NCBI RefSeq assembly: GCF_900343125.1
Contig: NZ_OPYL01000005.1
Location: forward strand, 177,330-241,329
DNA: 64,000 nucleotides
Direction of reading: 5' to 3'
Source: Dysgonomonas sp. Marseille-P4361
GTDB taxonomy: Bacteria > Bacteroidota > Bacteroidia > Bacteroidales > Dysgonomonadaceae
The translations under genes and the position numbers were made by a program. Under the pieces are notes generated by a model that was not told the DNA's origin, ran no database searches, and worked only from the letters and a program-made list of their open reading frames with translations. Shown piece after piece: positions 18,725 to 28,064 of this stretch (positions are counted from its first letter, which is position 1; each line of letters begins with the position of its first letter).

Positions 18725-21196
18725 TTATTCTTTGTAATATATATGTTTTACCCTGTTAGATATAGAGGTTAATATCTCGTACGGGATAGTATCAATCTCT
18801 TGCGCAAGATCAATAACAGAAGGTTTTTCTCCAAAGATATGTACTGTATCCCCTTCTTTTGCATCGAGTCCTGTAATATCAACCATAGATAAATCCATAC
18901 ATATATTGCCAACTATAGGAGCCATTTGTCCATTGATAAGAACTTTCCCAACACCATTTCCAAATTGGCGACTAAGCCCATCAGCATAGCCAATACGGAT
19001 AGTGGCTATTGTGGCATCGTAATCGAAATGACCTTTGCGTCCATAACCAACGGTTTCCCCAGCTTTAATATGCTTGATTTGTAATATTGTTGTTTTTAGT
19101 GAACAAACATTCCGTAAGCCTTTAAGTCCGCTAGCGCTTACGCCGTAAAGACTAATTCCTAAGCGTACCATATCCAATTGCTCTTCGGGGAAACGTTCTA
19201 TACCGGCCGAGTTTAGGATATGCTTCATGATAGGGTATTGCATCCCATCCTCTATTTGTTTTGCTGTTTTTTTGAAAGTGCTGATTTGTTCCAAAGTGAA
19301 ATCGTCAAAATCCCAGCTTTCGCTCGCCGCAAGGTGAGAGAATATGGATTGAATACGGACTCCTGTTTGTTCTTTTATTTTTTGTAAAAGTTCAGGAACA
19401 TCTTCTTCTGTAAAGCCAAGACGATGCATTCCCGTATCTATCTTTATATGTATAGGGTAATTGTTTATCCCTTGAAGCTTGGCCTCTCGGATAAAAGCAT
19501 CAAGGATCCTGAAATTATACACTTCGGGTTCGAGACCGTATGTTGCTAGTTCTTCAAAGCCTCCGACCTCAGAGTTCAGAACAATAATTGGAACTTTGAT
19601 TCCTTGCTTACGAAGCGATACGCCTTCTTCTGCTATAGCAACGGAAAGGTAGTCGCATTTGTGATATTGTAATGTTTTTGCAATTTCGGGAGCACCAGTA
19701 CCATATCCGTCAGCCTTGACCATACAAATCATTTTTGTGCCGGGTTTTAACTTCGATTTATAGAAATTGAAATTGTGCACGATAGCATCTAAATCAATAT
19801 CTAAGACGGTTTCATGTGTTTTTACTTCCAGAAGTTTATTGATGTTCTCGAAAGAAAAGCTTCTTGCCCCTTTCAGTAGTATAAACATGTCATGGAAATC
19901 GTGCCAAAGATTGGAGTGAATGAAATAATCGGTTGTCTCATAAAAATAGCTTTCAATATCGACAAACATTGATTGATGAGCTGAAATTTCTTTTCCTATT
20001 CCAATGAGTAGATCTATTTTCTTATTTTTTATCAGATTTGAAGCCAGATAGTACAACTCTTTAGATTGTAGTCCTGATTGGGGAATATCTGATATTATCA
20101 GGGCTTTCTTTTGATCTTTGACGGTCGCTCTTTGTACAAGAAAATCTAGAGCTATGTTTAGCGAGTTAATATCTGAATTGTAAGAATCATTAATTAATGT
20201 AATGTTATTTTTCCCCTGACGAACATCTAATCGCATGGCTACAGGTTCTAAAGTTGCCATGCGTTCATTTATATCCTTAATAGGGATATGTAGGTATATA
20301 GCTGTAGCTAATACGTGTATAGCATTCTCGATCGAAGCGTCATCGTTGAATGGAATCGTAAATTCTGAAACAAAATCAAGGATAGAATAATGAATTGTTG
20401 AAGAAAACTCGTTCTTCTTGATTTTAAGAATATGTACTGGGCTATCGGGAGATCCTTTTTTAGACCACGTCAATCTTTTGTGCGACAGACAGGCTATTTC
20501 CATGCATTCGTCAATAAGTTTGTTTTCTTCTTCGCAAATAATGACATCGCAATGAATAAAGAGCTCTAGTTTTTCCAGACACTTTTGTTTCATGGATTTA
20601 AAGCCTTCTTGATGTGCCTGTCCTATATTGGTGAGAATGCCGATTGTAGGATGAATGATCGCTTCGAGTTTAGACATTTCCTCTGTCTGAGATATTCCAG
20701 CTTCGAAGATGCCAAGTTGGGTATGGTTATTAATTTGCCAGACAGATAAGGGAACTCCTATCTGAGAATTATAGCTACGGGGAGAATGAGATATATTATA
20801 ATTATGATGAAGAACCTGATATAACCATTCTTTTACAATAGTTTTTCCATTACTTCCAGTAATGCCAATTACAGGAATGTTGAACTGCTGACGGTGGTAA
20901 GCGGATAAGCGTTGTAATGCTTCTAGAGGATTGACAACTACCAGAAAATTAGCATCTGTATAGGGTTCCCACTCTGCATGTAAACAAGAAACAACAAAGT
21001 TGCGAACGCCTAAGTCGTATAACTCGGATACATATTTGTGACCATCATTATTTTTGGTTGTTAGTGCAAAGAATAAAGTTTCGGACGGGAAAAATACCTG
21101 TCTGCTATCTGTCAGTAGAATGCTTACTTCACATTTGTGAAGATCAGTAGGTATAGCCTCTAAAATCTGAGCTATTTTTTGTATAGAGTACTTCAT
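18725..21196 (-). CDS. Bifunctional UDP-MurNAc-tripeptide:D-Ala-D-Ala ligase / alanine racemase
   Basis: An 823-residue fusion of two peptidoglycan-precursor enzymes. Residues 1 to about 445 are MurF, with the Mur-ligase P-loop GITGSNGKT at 111-119; it adds D-Ala-D-Ala to UDP-MurNAc-tripeptide. Residues about 460-823 are a PLP alanine racemase, with the Schiff-base lysine Lys494 in MVKADGYGTG and the C-terminal RIGYADGLSRQFGNG and GNICMDLSMVDIT blocks. Such a fusion would make D-alanine next to where it is used, and it is known in Bacteroidetes. It overlaps the upstream GSCFA gene by 4 bases (ATGA), so the two are co-translated. Confidence 0.95.
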   Translation of the reverse strand: MKYSIQKIAQILEAIPTDLHKCEVSILLTDSRQVFFPSETLFFALTTKNNDGHKYVSELYDLGVRNFVVSCLHAEWEPYTDANFLVVVNPLEALQRLSAYHRQQFNIPVIGITGSNGKTIVKEWLYQVLHHNYNISHSPRSYNSQIGVPLSVWQINNHTQLGIFEAGISQTEEMSKLEAIIHPTIGILTNIGQAHQEGFKSMKQKCLEKLELFIHCDVIICEEENKLIDECMEIACLSHKRLTWSKKGSPDSPVHILKIKKNEFSSTIHYSILDFVSEFTIPFNDDASIENAIHVLATAIYLHIPIKDINERMATLEPVAMRLDVRQGKNNITLINDSYNSDINSLNIALDFLVQRATVKDQKKALIISDIPQSGLQSKELYYLASNLIKNKKIDLLIGIGKEISAHQSMFVDIESYFYETTDYFIHSNLWHDFHDMFILLKGARSFSFENINKLLEVKTHETVLDIDLDAIVHNFNFYKSKLKPGTKMICMVKADGYGTGAPEIAKTLQYHKCDYLSVAIAEEGVSLRKQGIKVPIIVLNSEVGGFEELATYGLEPEVYNFRILDAFIREAKLQGINNYPIHIKIDTGMHRLGFTEEDVPELLQKIKEQTGVRIQSIFSHLAASESWDFDDFTLEQISTFKKTAKQIEDGMQYPIMKHILNSAGIERFPEEQLDMVRLGISLYGVSASGLKGLRNVCSLKTTILQIKHIKAGETVGYGRKGHFDYDATIATIRIGYADGLSRQFGNGVGKVLINGQMAPIVGNICMDLSMVDITGLDAKEGDTVHIFGEKPSVIDLAQEIDTIPYEILTSISNRVKHIYYKE

Positions 21197-22194
21197 TTCT
21201 CCCTGATTGTTTGTGATAGAATTTTCTCCAATTTAGTAATCTCTTTCTTACAACAAATGTATGGATATTTTTTGTTGAAGGCTTGTAGTTTTAACAAAGT
21301 TTGCTTTAAAAAATCCTTATGCTCTGTGCTATCCGCATTAATTGCTCTGTGATTTAAAGCATTGTTTATTTTAGCCCATTCCTTAATGATTTGAGCTGTG
21401 TCTTCGTTGAAGAACATTTCAGAGAATCGTTGCCATATGTACTTGACCGCAAGAAGAGTAGGGTGCGTCATGTCTTCGTTGTAGAATCGATAATCTCTTA
21501 GTTCGTCCAGAACAATCTCGTAAGATGGGAAGTAAGATGTTCCTTCATTGTTTCTGATTAGTTGATCGATAGCCAAGAGAAGGATACTTTTACTCAACTG
21601 ATTGTCGTGAGCGCCATCTTTAAGGTGGCGGATAGGACTGACGGTGAATATAATTTTTAGGTTAGGGTTTATTTCTCGTAGCATCCTTATTAAAGTATTC
21701 CAATCTTCTACTATCGAGTGAATGTCTAAACGATATCTACTGAAGGTCGATGCCGGTAATTTATGACAATTACCAACAATAAGATTCAATTCTTTAGCCT
21801 GAAAAACATAAGCTGTACCAAATGTAATGATAAGAATGTCTGCTTTTTTTATACTGCAAGTTGCCGTTGTTAAAGCGTCGTTTATTCTGTTTATGCATGT
21901 AAGCTTGTCTGCGGAAGAGAAATCTCCATGATGCCAAAAACTATGATAAAGCCCATTATGGTAAATGATTTCATTTTCAGTAAAAGTTTTACCCTCAATG
22001 ATCCGATTTATAGCCTGACTTATCGACTTGGGATTGTATAGAATGCCAAAAGGATTAGAATTGATATTAAATTTATTTTCATATAAAAGTCTTCCGATAT
22101 TCTCAGAAAAGCAAGACCCAAAAGCCAATAGATGCTCTTTGTGAGAAATGGAGATATTAGATGGTGGTATATTTATTTTACTCCTAAATTCCAT
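21193..22194 (-). CDS. GSCFA domain protein
   Basis: A 333-residue protein named for its GSCFSENIG motif at residues 26-34. It has a GDSL/SGNH-like layout: GSCF near the N-terminus, ILIITFGTAYVF and IFTVSPIRHLKDGAHDNQLSK in the middle, and DMTHPTLLAVKYIW toward the C-terminus, where Asp/His could complete a catalytic triad with the early Ser/Cys. The family is uncharacterised. There is no signal peptide, so it is probably cytoplasmic. Its stop overlaps the murF-alr start, pointing to a role linked to cell-wall precursors or acyl/peptidyl transfer; that is inference from context only. Confidence 0.85.
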   Translation of the reverse strand: MEFRSKINIPPSNISISHKEHLLAFGSCFSENIGRLLYENKFNINSNPFGILYNPKSISQAINRIIEGKTFTENEIIYHNGLYHSFWHHGDFSSADKLTCINRINDALTTATCSIKKADILIITFGTAYVFQAKELNLIVGNCHKLPASTFSRYRLDIHSIVEDWNTLIRMLREINPNLKIIFTVSPIRHLKDGAHDNQLSKSILLLAIDQLIRNNEGTSYFPSYEIVLDELRDYRFYNEDMTHPTLLAVKYIWQRFSEMFFNEDTAQIIKEWAKINNALNHRAINADSTEHKDFLKQTLLKLQAFNKKYPYICCKKEITKLEKILSQTIREK

Positions 22195-22410
22195 ATGCTA
22201 ATCTTTATTTTTATAAGTAAAGGTATAAAAACCATTTAATATACTTGCTATTAGAATCGGACTACATTTTGTCTATGTTACGGCTTTTAGTCGAGAAAAG
22301 GAGGTGAGTTTTATAATATTTCTTATATTTAAGGTTTGATATGTTTAATGCCCATACTTATCTCAAAAGAGTAAATTCTATTTATTTTCCATGATATATA
22401 CACTTAAACT

Positions 22411-24708
22411 ATGAAAAAGATTTTCTTGTTTTTAATTATCTCAGTTTTAGTAGGCTGTAAAACATCTCCCAACGAACCTGTGTTGGCGAAATGGATAACG
22501 GCGAATGTAGAAGGAGTAGATGCACCCAATAGATGGATCGCATTCCGAAAAGACATAAATCTGAAAGAAGTCCCTAAAGAAGCTTTTACCAAAATAGCAG
22601 TAGATAGTAAATACTGGCTTTGGATAAATGGCGAGTTAGCTGTTTTTGAAGGAGGATTGAAAAGAGGTCCTAATCCTACAGATACTTATTATGATGAGTT
22701 GAATCTAGCACCTTTTTTGAAGGAAGGAGAGAACCAAATATCTATTCTGATGTGGTATTTTGGGAAAGAGGGTTTTTCTCATAAAGACAGTGGAAAAGCT
22801 GGGCTGATCTTTGATATGGATGTAGATGGTCAACACTATGTGAGTGATGCCTCGTGGATGAGTCGTGTCCATCCTGCGTATGAGAATACTGGAGAACCAT
22901 TACCTAACTTCCGATTGCCGGAATCGAACATTCGCTTTAATGCCGAAAAAGATATTGTAGGATGGCAATCTAGTAATGACTTCGAAAAATATGATTTTAA
23001 AACTTCTGTAGAAATAGGAAGTTGGGGAGATGCTCCTTGGAATGCTCTTGTAAAAAGACCAATTCCATTTTGGAAAGATTTTGGTGTCAAGTCAGCTTCT
23101 TTTACTAAAGAAGAGAAAGATGGAAAAATAGTATATACGGCATCCCTTCCTTATAATATGCAGATGACTCCGATATTGGATGTGTCGGATGAAAAAGGGG
23201 GAAGTTTAATTGAGATAGAGACAGATCACCTATATGGTGGAAGTGATACTAATCTTCGTGCCGAATATATCACAAAGAGTGGCAAGCAGGAATATGAATC
23301 TATCGGGTGGCTAAATGGGCAAAAGATCATTATAAAATGTCCAAAAGAAGTTGTCGTTAATAATATAAAGTATAGAGAGACTGGGTATGATACTCAAGTT
23401 GATGGTTCTTTCTCTTGCGATAATGAATTTTATATGAAGTTCTGGGAGAAAGGTTTGAGAACTCTGTATATAAATATGCGTGATACTTATTATGACTGCC
23501 CCGACAGAGAGCGTGCCCAATGGTGGGGGGATGTTGTTGTGCTTATGGGAGAGAGCTTCTATACCTATTCAACCTCTGCTCATGCTTTAATGAGGAAAGC
23601 AATCCTTGAGCTTGTTGATTGGCAAAGAGAAGACGGAACTTTATTTTCTCCTATCCCTGCAGGTAATTACTCAAATGAACTTCCAGCACAAATGCTGGCA
23701 AGCATTGGTGAGTATGGGTTTTGGAATTACTATATGAATACCGGTGATGAAGAGATCTTAGCGAGAGTATATCCAAGTGTAAAAAGATATTTGGGTGTGT
23801 GGAAGTTGGATGATACAGGTCTGACAGAATATCGAGCAGGTGACTGGTCATGGGGAGACTGGGGGGATAATATTGACGAAAGACTTATCCTTGCAGGATG
23901 GCATTATATAGCATTGAATAGTACGGCTAAGATGGCAGATATATTAGGGCATAAAGAAGATGCTAAGGAGTATCGCAGCCTAATGGAGAAAATTAAAGAT
24001 GCTTATAATAAATGTTGGGATGGAAAGTGTTATCGCCATCCTTCGTATGAGAAAGATACAGACGACAGAGTGCATGCAATGGCCGTTATTTCGGGAATAG
24101 CAGAGCCTAAAAAATATAGTCAACTGTTTGAGGTATTTAAAACACAATGGCATGCTAGCCCATATATGGAAAAATATGTGATGGAAGCTCTTTTCCAAAT
24201 GGGATATGGCGAATATGCATTGCAACGTGTAGAGAGAAGGTTTTCACCAATGGTTAATTCTAAAGATTATACAACTCTCTTTGAGGGTTGGGAAGTTGGA
24301 GGATACGGTGGAGGAACGACCAATCATGCATGGAGTGGGGGAGCCTTGACTGTAATAAGTCAGTATTTGTGTGGTATAGCTCCTATGAAAGCTGGTTATG
24401 ATTTATTTAAGATAGAGCCTGATCCGGCATCGTTTAACTCGGCATCTATATCTGTACCTACTGTTAAAGGTCTAATCAAGTCGGAATTTATGAAAGATGG
24501 TAATACGTTTACACTAAACGTGAGTATTCCTGATGGAACAGAAGCGTTAGTGTACTTGCCTAAAGATTATAAAGAGCAGGTTTTGATTAATAATCAGTCT
24601 CCGAATGAAAAACAAAATATTGTTGATGCTAAATATAAGAAAGCCGACAAATTAGGGTTCTTGTTAAAATCAGGGGAATATACTCTTCAAGCTAAGCGCA
24701 TTAAATAG
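22411..24708 (+). CDS. GH78-like alpha-L-rhamnosidase lipoprotein
   Basis: A 765-residue lipoprotein; the signal ends LVGC with Cys16 lipidated. An N-terminal carbohydrate-binding-type beta domain (KYWLWINGELAVFEGGLKRGP) is followed by an (alpha/alpha)6 catalytic domain typical of family GH78. The acidic cluster of that domain appears as DCPDRERAQWWGD at residues 362-374, and a C-terminal beta-sandwich ends the protein. GH78 enzymes release terminal L-rhamnose from plant or bacterial glycans. No SusC/SusD pair or sulfatase lies nearby, so this is a stand-alone glycosidase, not part of a visible polysaccharide-utilisation locus. Exact substrate is unknown. Confidence 0.82.
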   Translation: MKKIFLFLIISVLVGCKTSPNEPVLAKWITANVEGVDAPNRWIAFRKDINLKEVPKEAFTKIAVDSKYWLWINGELAVFEGGLKRGPNPTDTYYDELNLAPFLKEGENQISILMWYFGKEGFSHKDSGKAGLIFDMDVDGQHYVSDASWMSRVHPAYENTGEPLPNFRLPESNIRFNAEKDIVGWQSSNDFEKYDFKTSVEIGSWGDAPWNALVKRPIPFWKDFGVKSASFTKEEKDGKIVYTASLPYNMQMTPILDVSDEKGGSLIEIETDHLYGGSDTNLRAEYITKSGKQEYESIGWLNGQKIIIKCPKEVVVNNIKYRETGYDTQVDGSFSCDNEFYMKFWEKGLRTLYINMRDTYYDCPDRERAQWWGDVVVLMGESFYTYSTSAHALMRKAILELVDWQREDGTLFSPIPAGNYSNELPAQMLASIGEYGFWNYYMNTGDEEILARVYPSVKRYLGVWKLDDTGLTEYRAGDWSWGDWGDNIDERLILAGWHYIALNSTAKMADILGHKEDAKEYRSLMEKIKDAYNKCWDGKCYRHPSYEKDTDDRVHAMAVISGIAEPKKYSQLFEVFKTQWHASPYMEKYVMEALFQMGYGEYALQRVERRFSPMVNSKDYTTLFEGWEVGGYGGGTTNHAWSGGALTVISQYLCGIAPMKAGYDLFKIEPDPASFNSASISVPTVKGLIKSEFMKDGNTFTLNVSIPDGTEALVYLPKDYKEQVLINNQSPNEKQNIVDAKYKKADKLGFLLKSGEYTLQAKRIK

Positions 24709-24735
24709 TAGTTATAAGTTGTATTTATATAGAAT

Positions 24736-24767
24736 GCTCTCTCATTTGTTTTATCTTATGGGGGAGC
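24736..24767 (+). terminator. Terminator of the GH78-like gene
   Basis: GCTCTCTCAT pairs with ATGGGGGAGC (two G-U pairs) around a 12-base loop and is followed by TTTTTTAT. It starts 28 bases after the stop codon. Confidence 0.75.
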
Positions 24768-24786
24768 TTTTTTATGGATTGCTATA

Positions 24787-24814
24787 AAAAAAGAAAAGGT
24801 TGTCATCCCGACAA
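24787..24814 (-). repeat. Left direct repeat (putative att site, orphan copy of RNA 3' end)
   Basis: Identical over 28 nt to 28065-28092, including the core GGTTGTCATCCCGACAA. In this copy the hairpin is imperfect because the base outside the repeat changes one pair (GACAATC instead of GACAACC). On the minus strand it still reads as a hairpin followed by TTTTCTTTTTTTAT and may work as a terminator. Confidence 0.75.
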
Positions 24815-25164
24815 TCTGATTTGTGATTTTTAGTCTTTATATATCAGTTATTTAACAAACCTCTGTTTGAAACTATATACAAAATTGTATACACAAAAGC
24901 GATTTATACTATTATTTAGAACAGTACTGTGGCGTGCACATAAAACCTAGCACAACGGACTGTATTATATCTAGTTACAAAGGTATAAAAAAGACATTAC
25001 TCCAGTGCTCTCAACTGTATGTTTTTTTAGTATACATAACTGAAAGAAACTTTATCAATACATATATAATATAGGTTTTTGATAATGTTGAGGTAAAATA
25101 GGGTATTCACATATCCTATCTAAAATGTTTCTAATAATTATTATAAAACTAATAAAAGTAAAAA
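24815..25164. other. Non-coding left end of the element
   Basis: About 350 bases with no supported gene. It holds short inverted repeats, CAAACctctGTTTG (24856-24869) and TATACAA-aa-TTGTATA (about 24876-24891), which could be recombinase arm sites, and an isolated TACCTTTG at 24985-24978 (minus) without a -33 partner. None of these roles is shown by the sequence alone. Confidence 0.35.
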
Positions 25165-25186
25165 ACGAGGAGGGTATCCTCCTCGT
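25165..25186 (-). terminator. Terminator of the cargo lipoprotein gene
   Basis: Perfect 9-base arms ACGAGGAGG / CCTCCTCGT with a GTAT loop, followed on the minus strand by TTTTTTACTTTT. It lies 139 bases after the stop at 25325. Confidence 0.8.
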
Positions 25187-25324
25187 AACGTATTCGATAT
25201 ATATAATTTAGCTTTTTTTTAAAGTCTGATTTTTATAGTAAAAATATAACTATATCAAATAAATCAATGTCTAGGAGGGGGTGATAGTGTAACAACTATA
25301 ATTAAATCACGACCCTATCTTTAT

Positions 25325-26140
25325 TTAATTTCTAAAAAGGCTATCCACTTTTTGTTTATGCTTATTATTTAACTGCCAATCTTTTTGAGTTTCATCTATT
25401 CTCAATTTAGTATTTTTGTATTCTTTTGCTAACCACAACTTTTTATCTATAGAGTCTATGGATACTAATATCTCATGTAACTTTAAAATATCTTTTTCTT
25501 CTACGTCTGAATTCTCTAGCAACGAATATTTGTCTTTTAAAATGTCACCAAGACTTGAATAAAATTTAGGAATCTCAGTACAATATATATTGTTATAAGC
25601 AAACTGAGACAATCGTAAAAATGAATTGCTGTTATCTTGATAAGAAAAGCCCCAATTTCCTTGATAATAGTATTTGTAGTCAGTTGTACGTTCACCTATG
25701 TATATCAAATCACCATAAAAGAAAGGAACTTTACTTTTAAATGGCTCTAATGATTCAGAAAGCATTTTTCGACCTTCCTCTAGCTGCTTTAAAAGACTAT
25801 CATTTCGAATAAGATTGATAACATCAATATTATTATATAATGATTCTTTACCTTTCTTCTCAGACTCTTCGAGATAGGGCATCCAAGTATCCATATAGGC
25901 ATACCTTTCACCTACAGTCATGTCTTGTTCTCTTACTTCTTGTATCTCCTTTTCTATGGCAGTTTTTCTACTCTCTTTTTTATTATGCTCTACCTGCAAC
26001 AATAGTTTCTCATAACTATCCCAACAATTCATTTCGTTTATGACTGAAATTTCTTCAATATTAGCATAGAAAGATTCTTCTTTACAAGAAACACTATTCA
26101 AAGCAACTATTAGTATTATAAGTATTGATATATTTTTCAT
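25325..26140 (-). CDS. Cargo lipoprotein of unknown function
   Basis: A 271-residue protein with a lipoprotein signal; Cys19 in SVSCKEE is the lipidation site. The mature protein is mostly charged and helical, with likely coiled-coil stretches at about residues 45-75 and 215-265, around a central aromatic part (YKYYYQGNWGFSYQDN). I do not recognise the family and see no catalytic motif. It is the only cargo gene of the integrated element and has its own promoter and terminator. It could be an exclusion, immunity or surface-interaction factor, but nothing in the sequence decides this. Confidence 0.8.
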   Translation of the reverse strand: MKNISILIILIVALNSVSCKEESFYANIEEISVINEMNCWDSYEKLLLQVEHNKKESRKTAIEKEIQEVREQDMTVGERYAYMDTWMPYLEESEKKGKESLYNNIDVINLIRNDSLLKQLEEGRKMLSESLEPFKSKVPFFYGDLIYIGERTTDYKYYYQGNWGFSYQDNSNSFLRLSQFAYNNIYCTEIPKFYSSLGDILKDKYSLLENSDVEEKDILKLHEILVSIDSIDKKLWLAKEYKNTKLRIDETQKDWQLNNKHKQKVDSLFRN

Positions 26141-26158
26141 CGAGTATTTTTTTACTTA

Positions 26159-26189
26159 CAAAAATACTTGAAATACTTATCTATACAAG
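26159..26189 (-). promoter_or_regulatory. Predicted promoter of the cargo lipoprotein gene
   Basis: Minus strand: CTTG (26189-26186), 19-nt gap, TATTTTTG (26166-26159), an exact TAnnTTTG -7 element. It is 19 bases upstream of the ATG at 26140. Confidence 0.5.
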
Positions 26190-26202
26190 ATTTCATAACA
26201 AA

Positions 26203-26245
26203 AAACAGCTTACCTACATAAAGTTATTATGCAAGTAAGCTGTTT
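26203..26245 (-). terminator. Terminator downstream of the integrase gene
   Basis: Nineteen-base arms starting AAACAGCTTAC with two mismatches and a 5-base loop. On the minus strand the hairpin is followed by TTTTTTG, so it would end a transcript coming from the integrase before the cargo promoter. Confidence 0.75.
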
Positions 26246-26543
26246 CTATATTTAAGACATAACTTTGACTTTTGAGGGAAAGATAGTATGCTTTTTAGTA
26301 TAAAAAGTATACTCAACCCCCTCCCCATAGCTATATATAGAATAGTATGGGTCGTACAGGCTTTCATCCCCCCTTTGAAGTCGTACATTACCTTTGTACA
26401 ATGAAAGCGTGTCAAGGGAGGATCAAGATAAGCTTACTAGCATACTGGTTGTGTACCGTTCATACTTACCTTCTTTAATCTCTATGTAAAGGGTGAGATT
26501 GATTCCTTCCTTATAATAGAATAGGATTTTTGCTCCCGAAAGT
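26246..26543. other. Interior gap of the element between integrase stop and its terminator
   Basis: No supported gene. The plus strand has a TACCTTTG box at 26389-26396 followed by a 24-codon frame at 26401 (MKACQGRIK...), but no well-spaced -33 box; a 62-codon minus frame at 26227-26415 crosses the terminator hairpin. Both are weak. Confidence 0.3.
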
Positions 26544-27839
26544 TTAAATAGCTTGTCTAATTTTTTCGGCGACTCCTTTTCGCTCGTTCTCTACTATATG
26601 GTAATAGTGCTTTTCTATTATCCTAGGTGAGTTTCCTGCTTGGTCTCCTACTAGATGTGCTGGTATTCCTGAGTTAAGCATATTAGTGATATAAGTACCT
26701 CTAGCAGAATACCAAGTTACTTTTTCTGATATATAAAGAATAGAGCATATTTTGACTAAAGTTTTATTTACCTTGAGTGTTACCCTTTCTACTTTACCAC
26801 TTTTCTGTTTATCAGTCTTTTGCTTATGGCTGAATATTGGAAATACATAGTTGTCGTAAGCTTCTGCATTATACCTATTCACAATCTCTTTAGCTTGCAC
26901 TAAATATGCTGGATATGCTTTCCTGATGCATTTGTGGCGTTCATATTCAATGTGACTATCTTTCAAGCAAGACTTATTCAGATAGCATACATCTACATTA
27001 GCCATCCCTCCAGTATAGTAACTGAAGAGAAATAGATCAAGCCAGAAACATTCTTTTTTAGAAAGTAGACTCCTGTCGATATCCCTGATGCGCTCAAATG
27101 AATATTTTGAGATCGTTTTAGGCGTTGTTTTAGAACTTGCAAGGTATCCTTTCGCGACGCTAAAGATATTCATATTAATGCCTTCTACATCGTTTTCTAA
27201 AGCCTTTCTGAATACGGCTTTCAGATTTGAAATCTTATTGCGTAATCCGCCTTTGTTTCCTTTCTCTCTTGCTTTCTCTTGTATATACTTACAATAGGCT
27301 CGTAAAAAATCTTTCGTGATATCACAAAAGGTTATTACTGAGAGATCTTTCTTGTAAACTTCCAAAGTAAAAGCTTCCAAAGTATTCTTTAACCATTGGT
27401 AATTTCTAGAGTTGGAAGAGCCTTTTAACACTTCACCATTCTTAAGCCTTTCCTTGTTAGAGAAATAATTGATTTGATAGTCTATCCAGTACTTAATTTC
27501 TTCGTTAGTGCCAGAAATACAATTTTGATTCTCTTTAAGAGAATCCCTTAATTGATTGGGAGTCCAGCTTGTTCCTTGTATCTCCCATAAAAAAGCTTGT
27601 TTTTCGAGTCTACTTTGCATTGCATCGAGCAAAGGATTTAGTTCTACTGCTGAAGAACTTGAACTCTTTAAACGTTTTCTTTTATTATCCCATTCTTTTG
27701 TATTAACAGAGTATTGAAGGGCTTTTGGTAATCTGTTGAATCCAGTCTTACGGATGACTAATTCTATTCTCAATTGTGCAGTTTCTCCTGTAGCTTTTTT
27801 CAATGCTTTTTCAGCTACGAAATAAATGCTGTAACTCAT
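26544..27839 (-). CDS. Tyrosine recombinase/integrase of the element
   Basis: A 431-residue tyrosine recombinase of the Bacteroidetes type. Residues 1-95 resemble the arm-binding domain (VNTKEWDNKRKRLK), about 110-225 the SAM-like core-binding domain, and 240-431 the catalytic domain. Visible active-site parts are Arg380 in SARGTYITNMLNSG, the GNS block before IIEKHYYH, and the nucleophile Tyr412 or Tyr413. The usual first Arg block reads YYTGGMANVD (around residue 274-283) and shows no arginine. A promoter lies just upstream, and the gene ends before a hairpin terminator. Its position next to the intact att-bearing unit supports a role in site-specific integration there. Confidence 0.9.
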   Translation of the reverse strand: MSYSIYFVAEKALKKATGETAQLRIELVIRKTGFNRLPKALQYSVNTKEWDNKRKRLKSSSSSAVELNPLLDAMQSRLEKQAFLWEIQGTSWTPNQLRDSLKENQNCISGTNEEIKYWIDYQINYFSNKERLKNGEVLKGSSNSRNYQWLKNTLEAFTLEVYKKDLSVITFCDITKDFLRAYCKYIQEKAREKGNKGGLRNKISNLKAVFRKALENDVEGINMNIFSVAKGYLASSKTTPKTISKYSFERIRDIDRSLLSKKECFWLDLFLFSYYTGGMANVDVCYLNKSCLKDSHIEYERHKCIRKAYPAYLVQAKEIVNRYNAEAYDNYVFPIFSHKQKTDKQKSGKVERVTLKVNKTLVKICSILYISEKVTWYSARGTYITNMLNSGIPAHLVGDQAGNSPRIIEKHYYHIVENERKGVAEKIRQAI

Positions 27840-27865
27840 TTCAATTGGCTTTTTAAGCCTTTGTG

Positions 27866-27896
27866 CAAAGTTAGTGTATTAGTTTTAGTGATTAAA
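27866..27896 (-). promoter_or_regulatory. Predicted integrase promoter
   Basis: Minus strand: TTTA (27896-27893), 19-nt gap, TAACTTTG (27873-27866). This leaves a leader of about 25 bases before the ATG at 27839, containing the small palindrome GGCTTTTTAAGCC at 27847-27859. Confidence 0.5.
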
Positions 27897-28064
27897 GGAT
27901 TTTGTCAAAAAACTCACTCTTTTTTTAAAAAAAGGGATATACAAGAACCTATACAGATGCAGATTTTATCTTGATTTTTCATTCCTTTTTTACTGTAGAG
28001 TATCTTTATAGAGAAGAAACTATAAGCTATTAATCAGTGTTTTCCCTCTAAACAGTACTGATAT

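Noticed and set aside
24774..24833. A 19-codon frame (MDCYKKRKG...) crossing the left direct repeat
   Set aside because: It overlaps the repeat and hairpin, and such short frames are expected by chance.
24978..24985. Minus-strand TACCTTTG in the left end of the element
   Set aside because: No -33 partner at 18-22 nt; not called as a promoter.
26227..26415. A 62-codon minus-strand frame between integrase and cargo
   Set aside because: It runs through the hairpin terminator at 26203-26245, has no recognisable motif and no promoter of its own.
26389..26475. TACCTTTG box and 24-codon frame on the plus strand (MKACQGRIK...)
   Set aside because: No correctly spaced -33 box, and the peptide has no signal or known match; probably chance.
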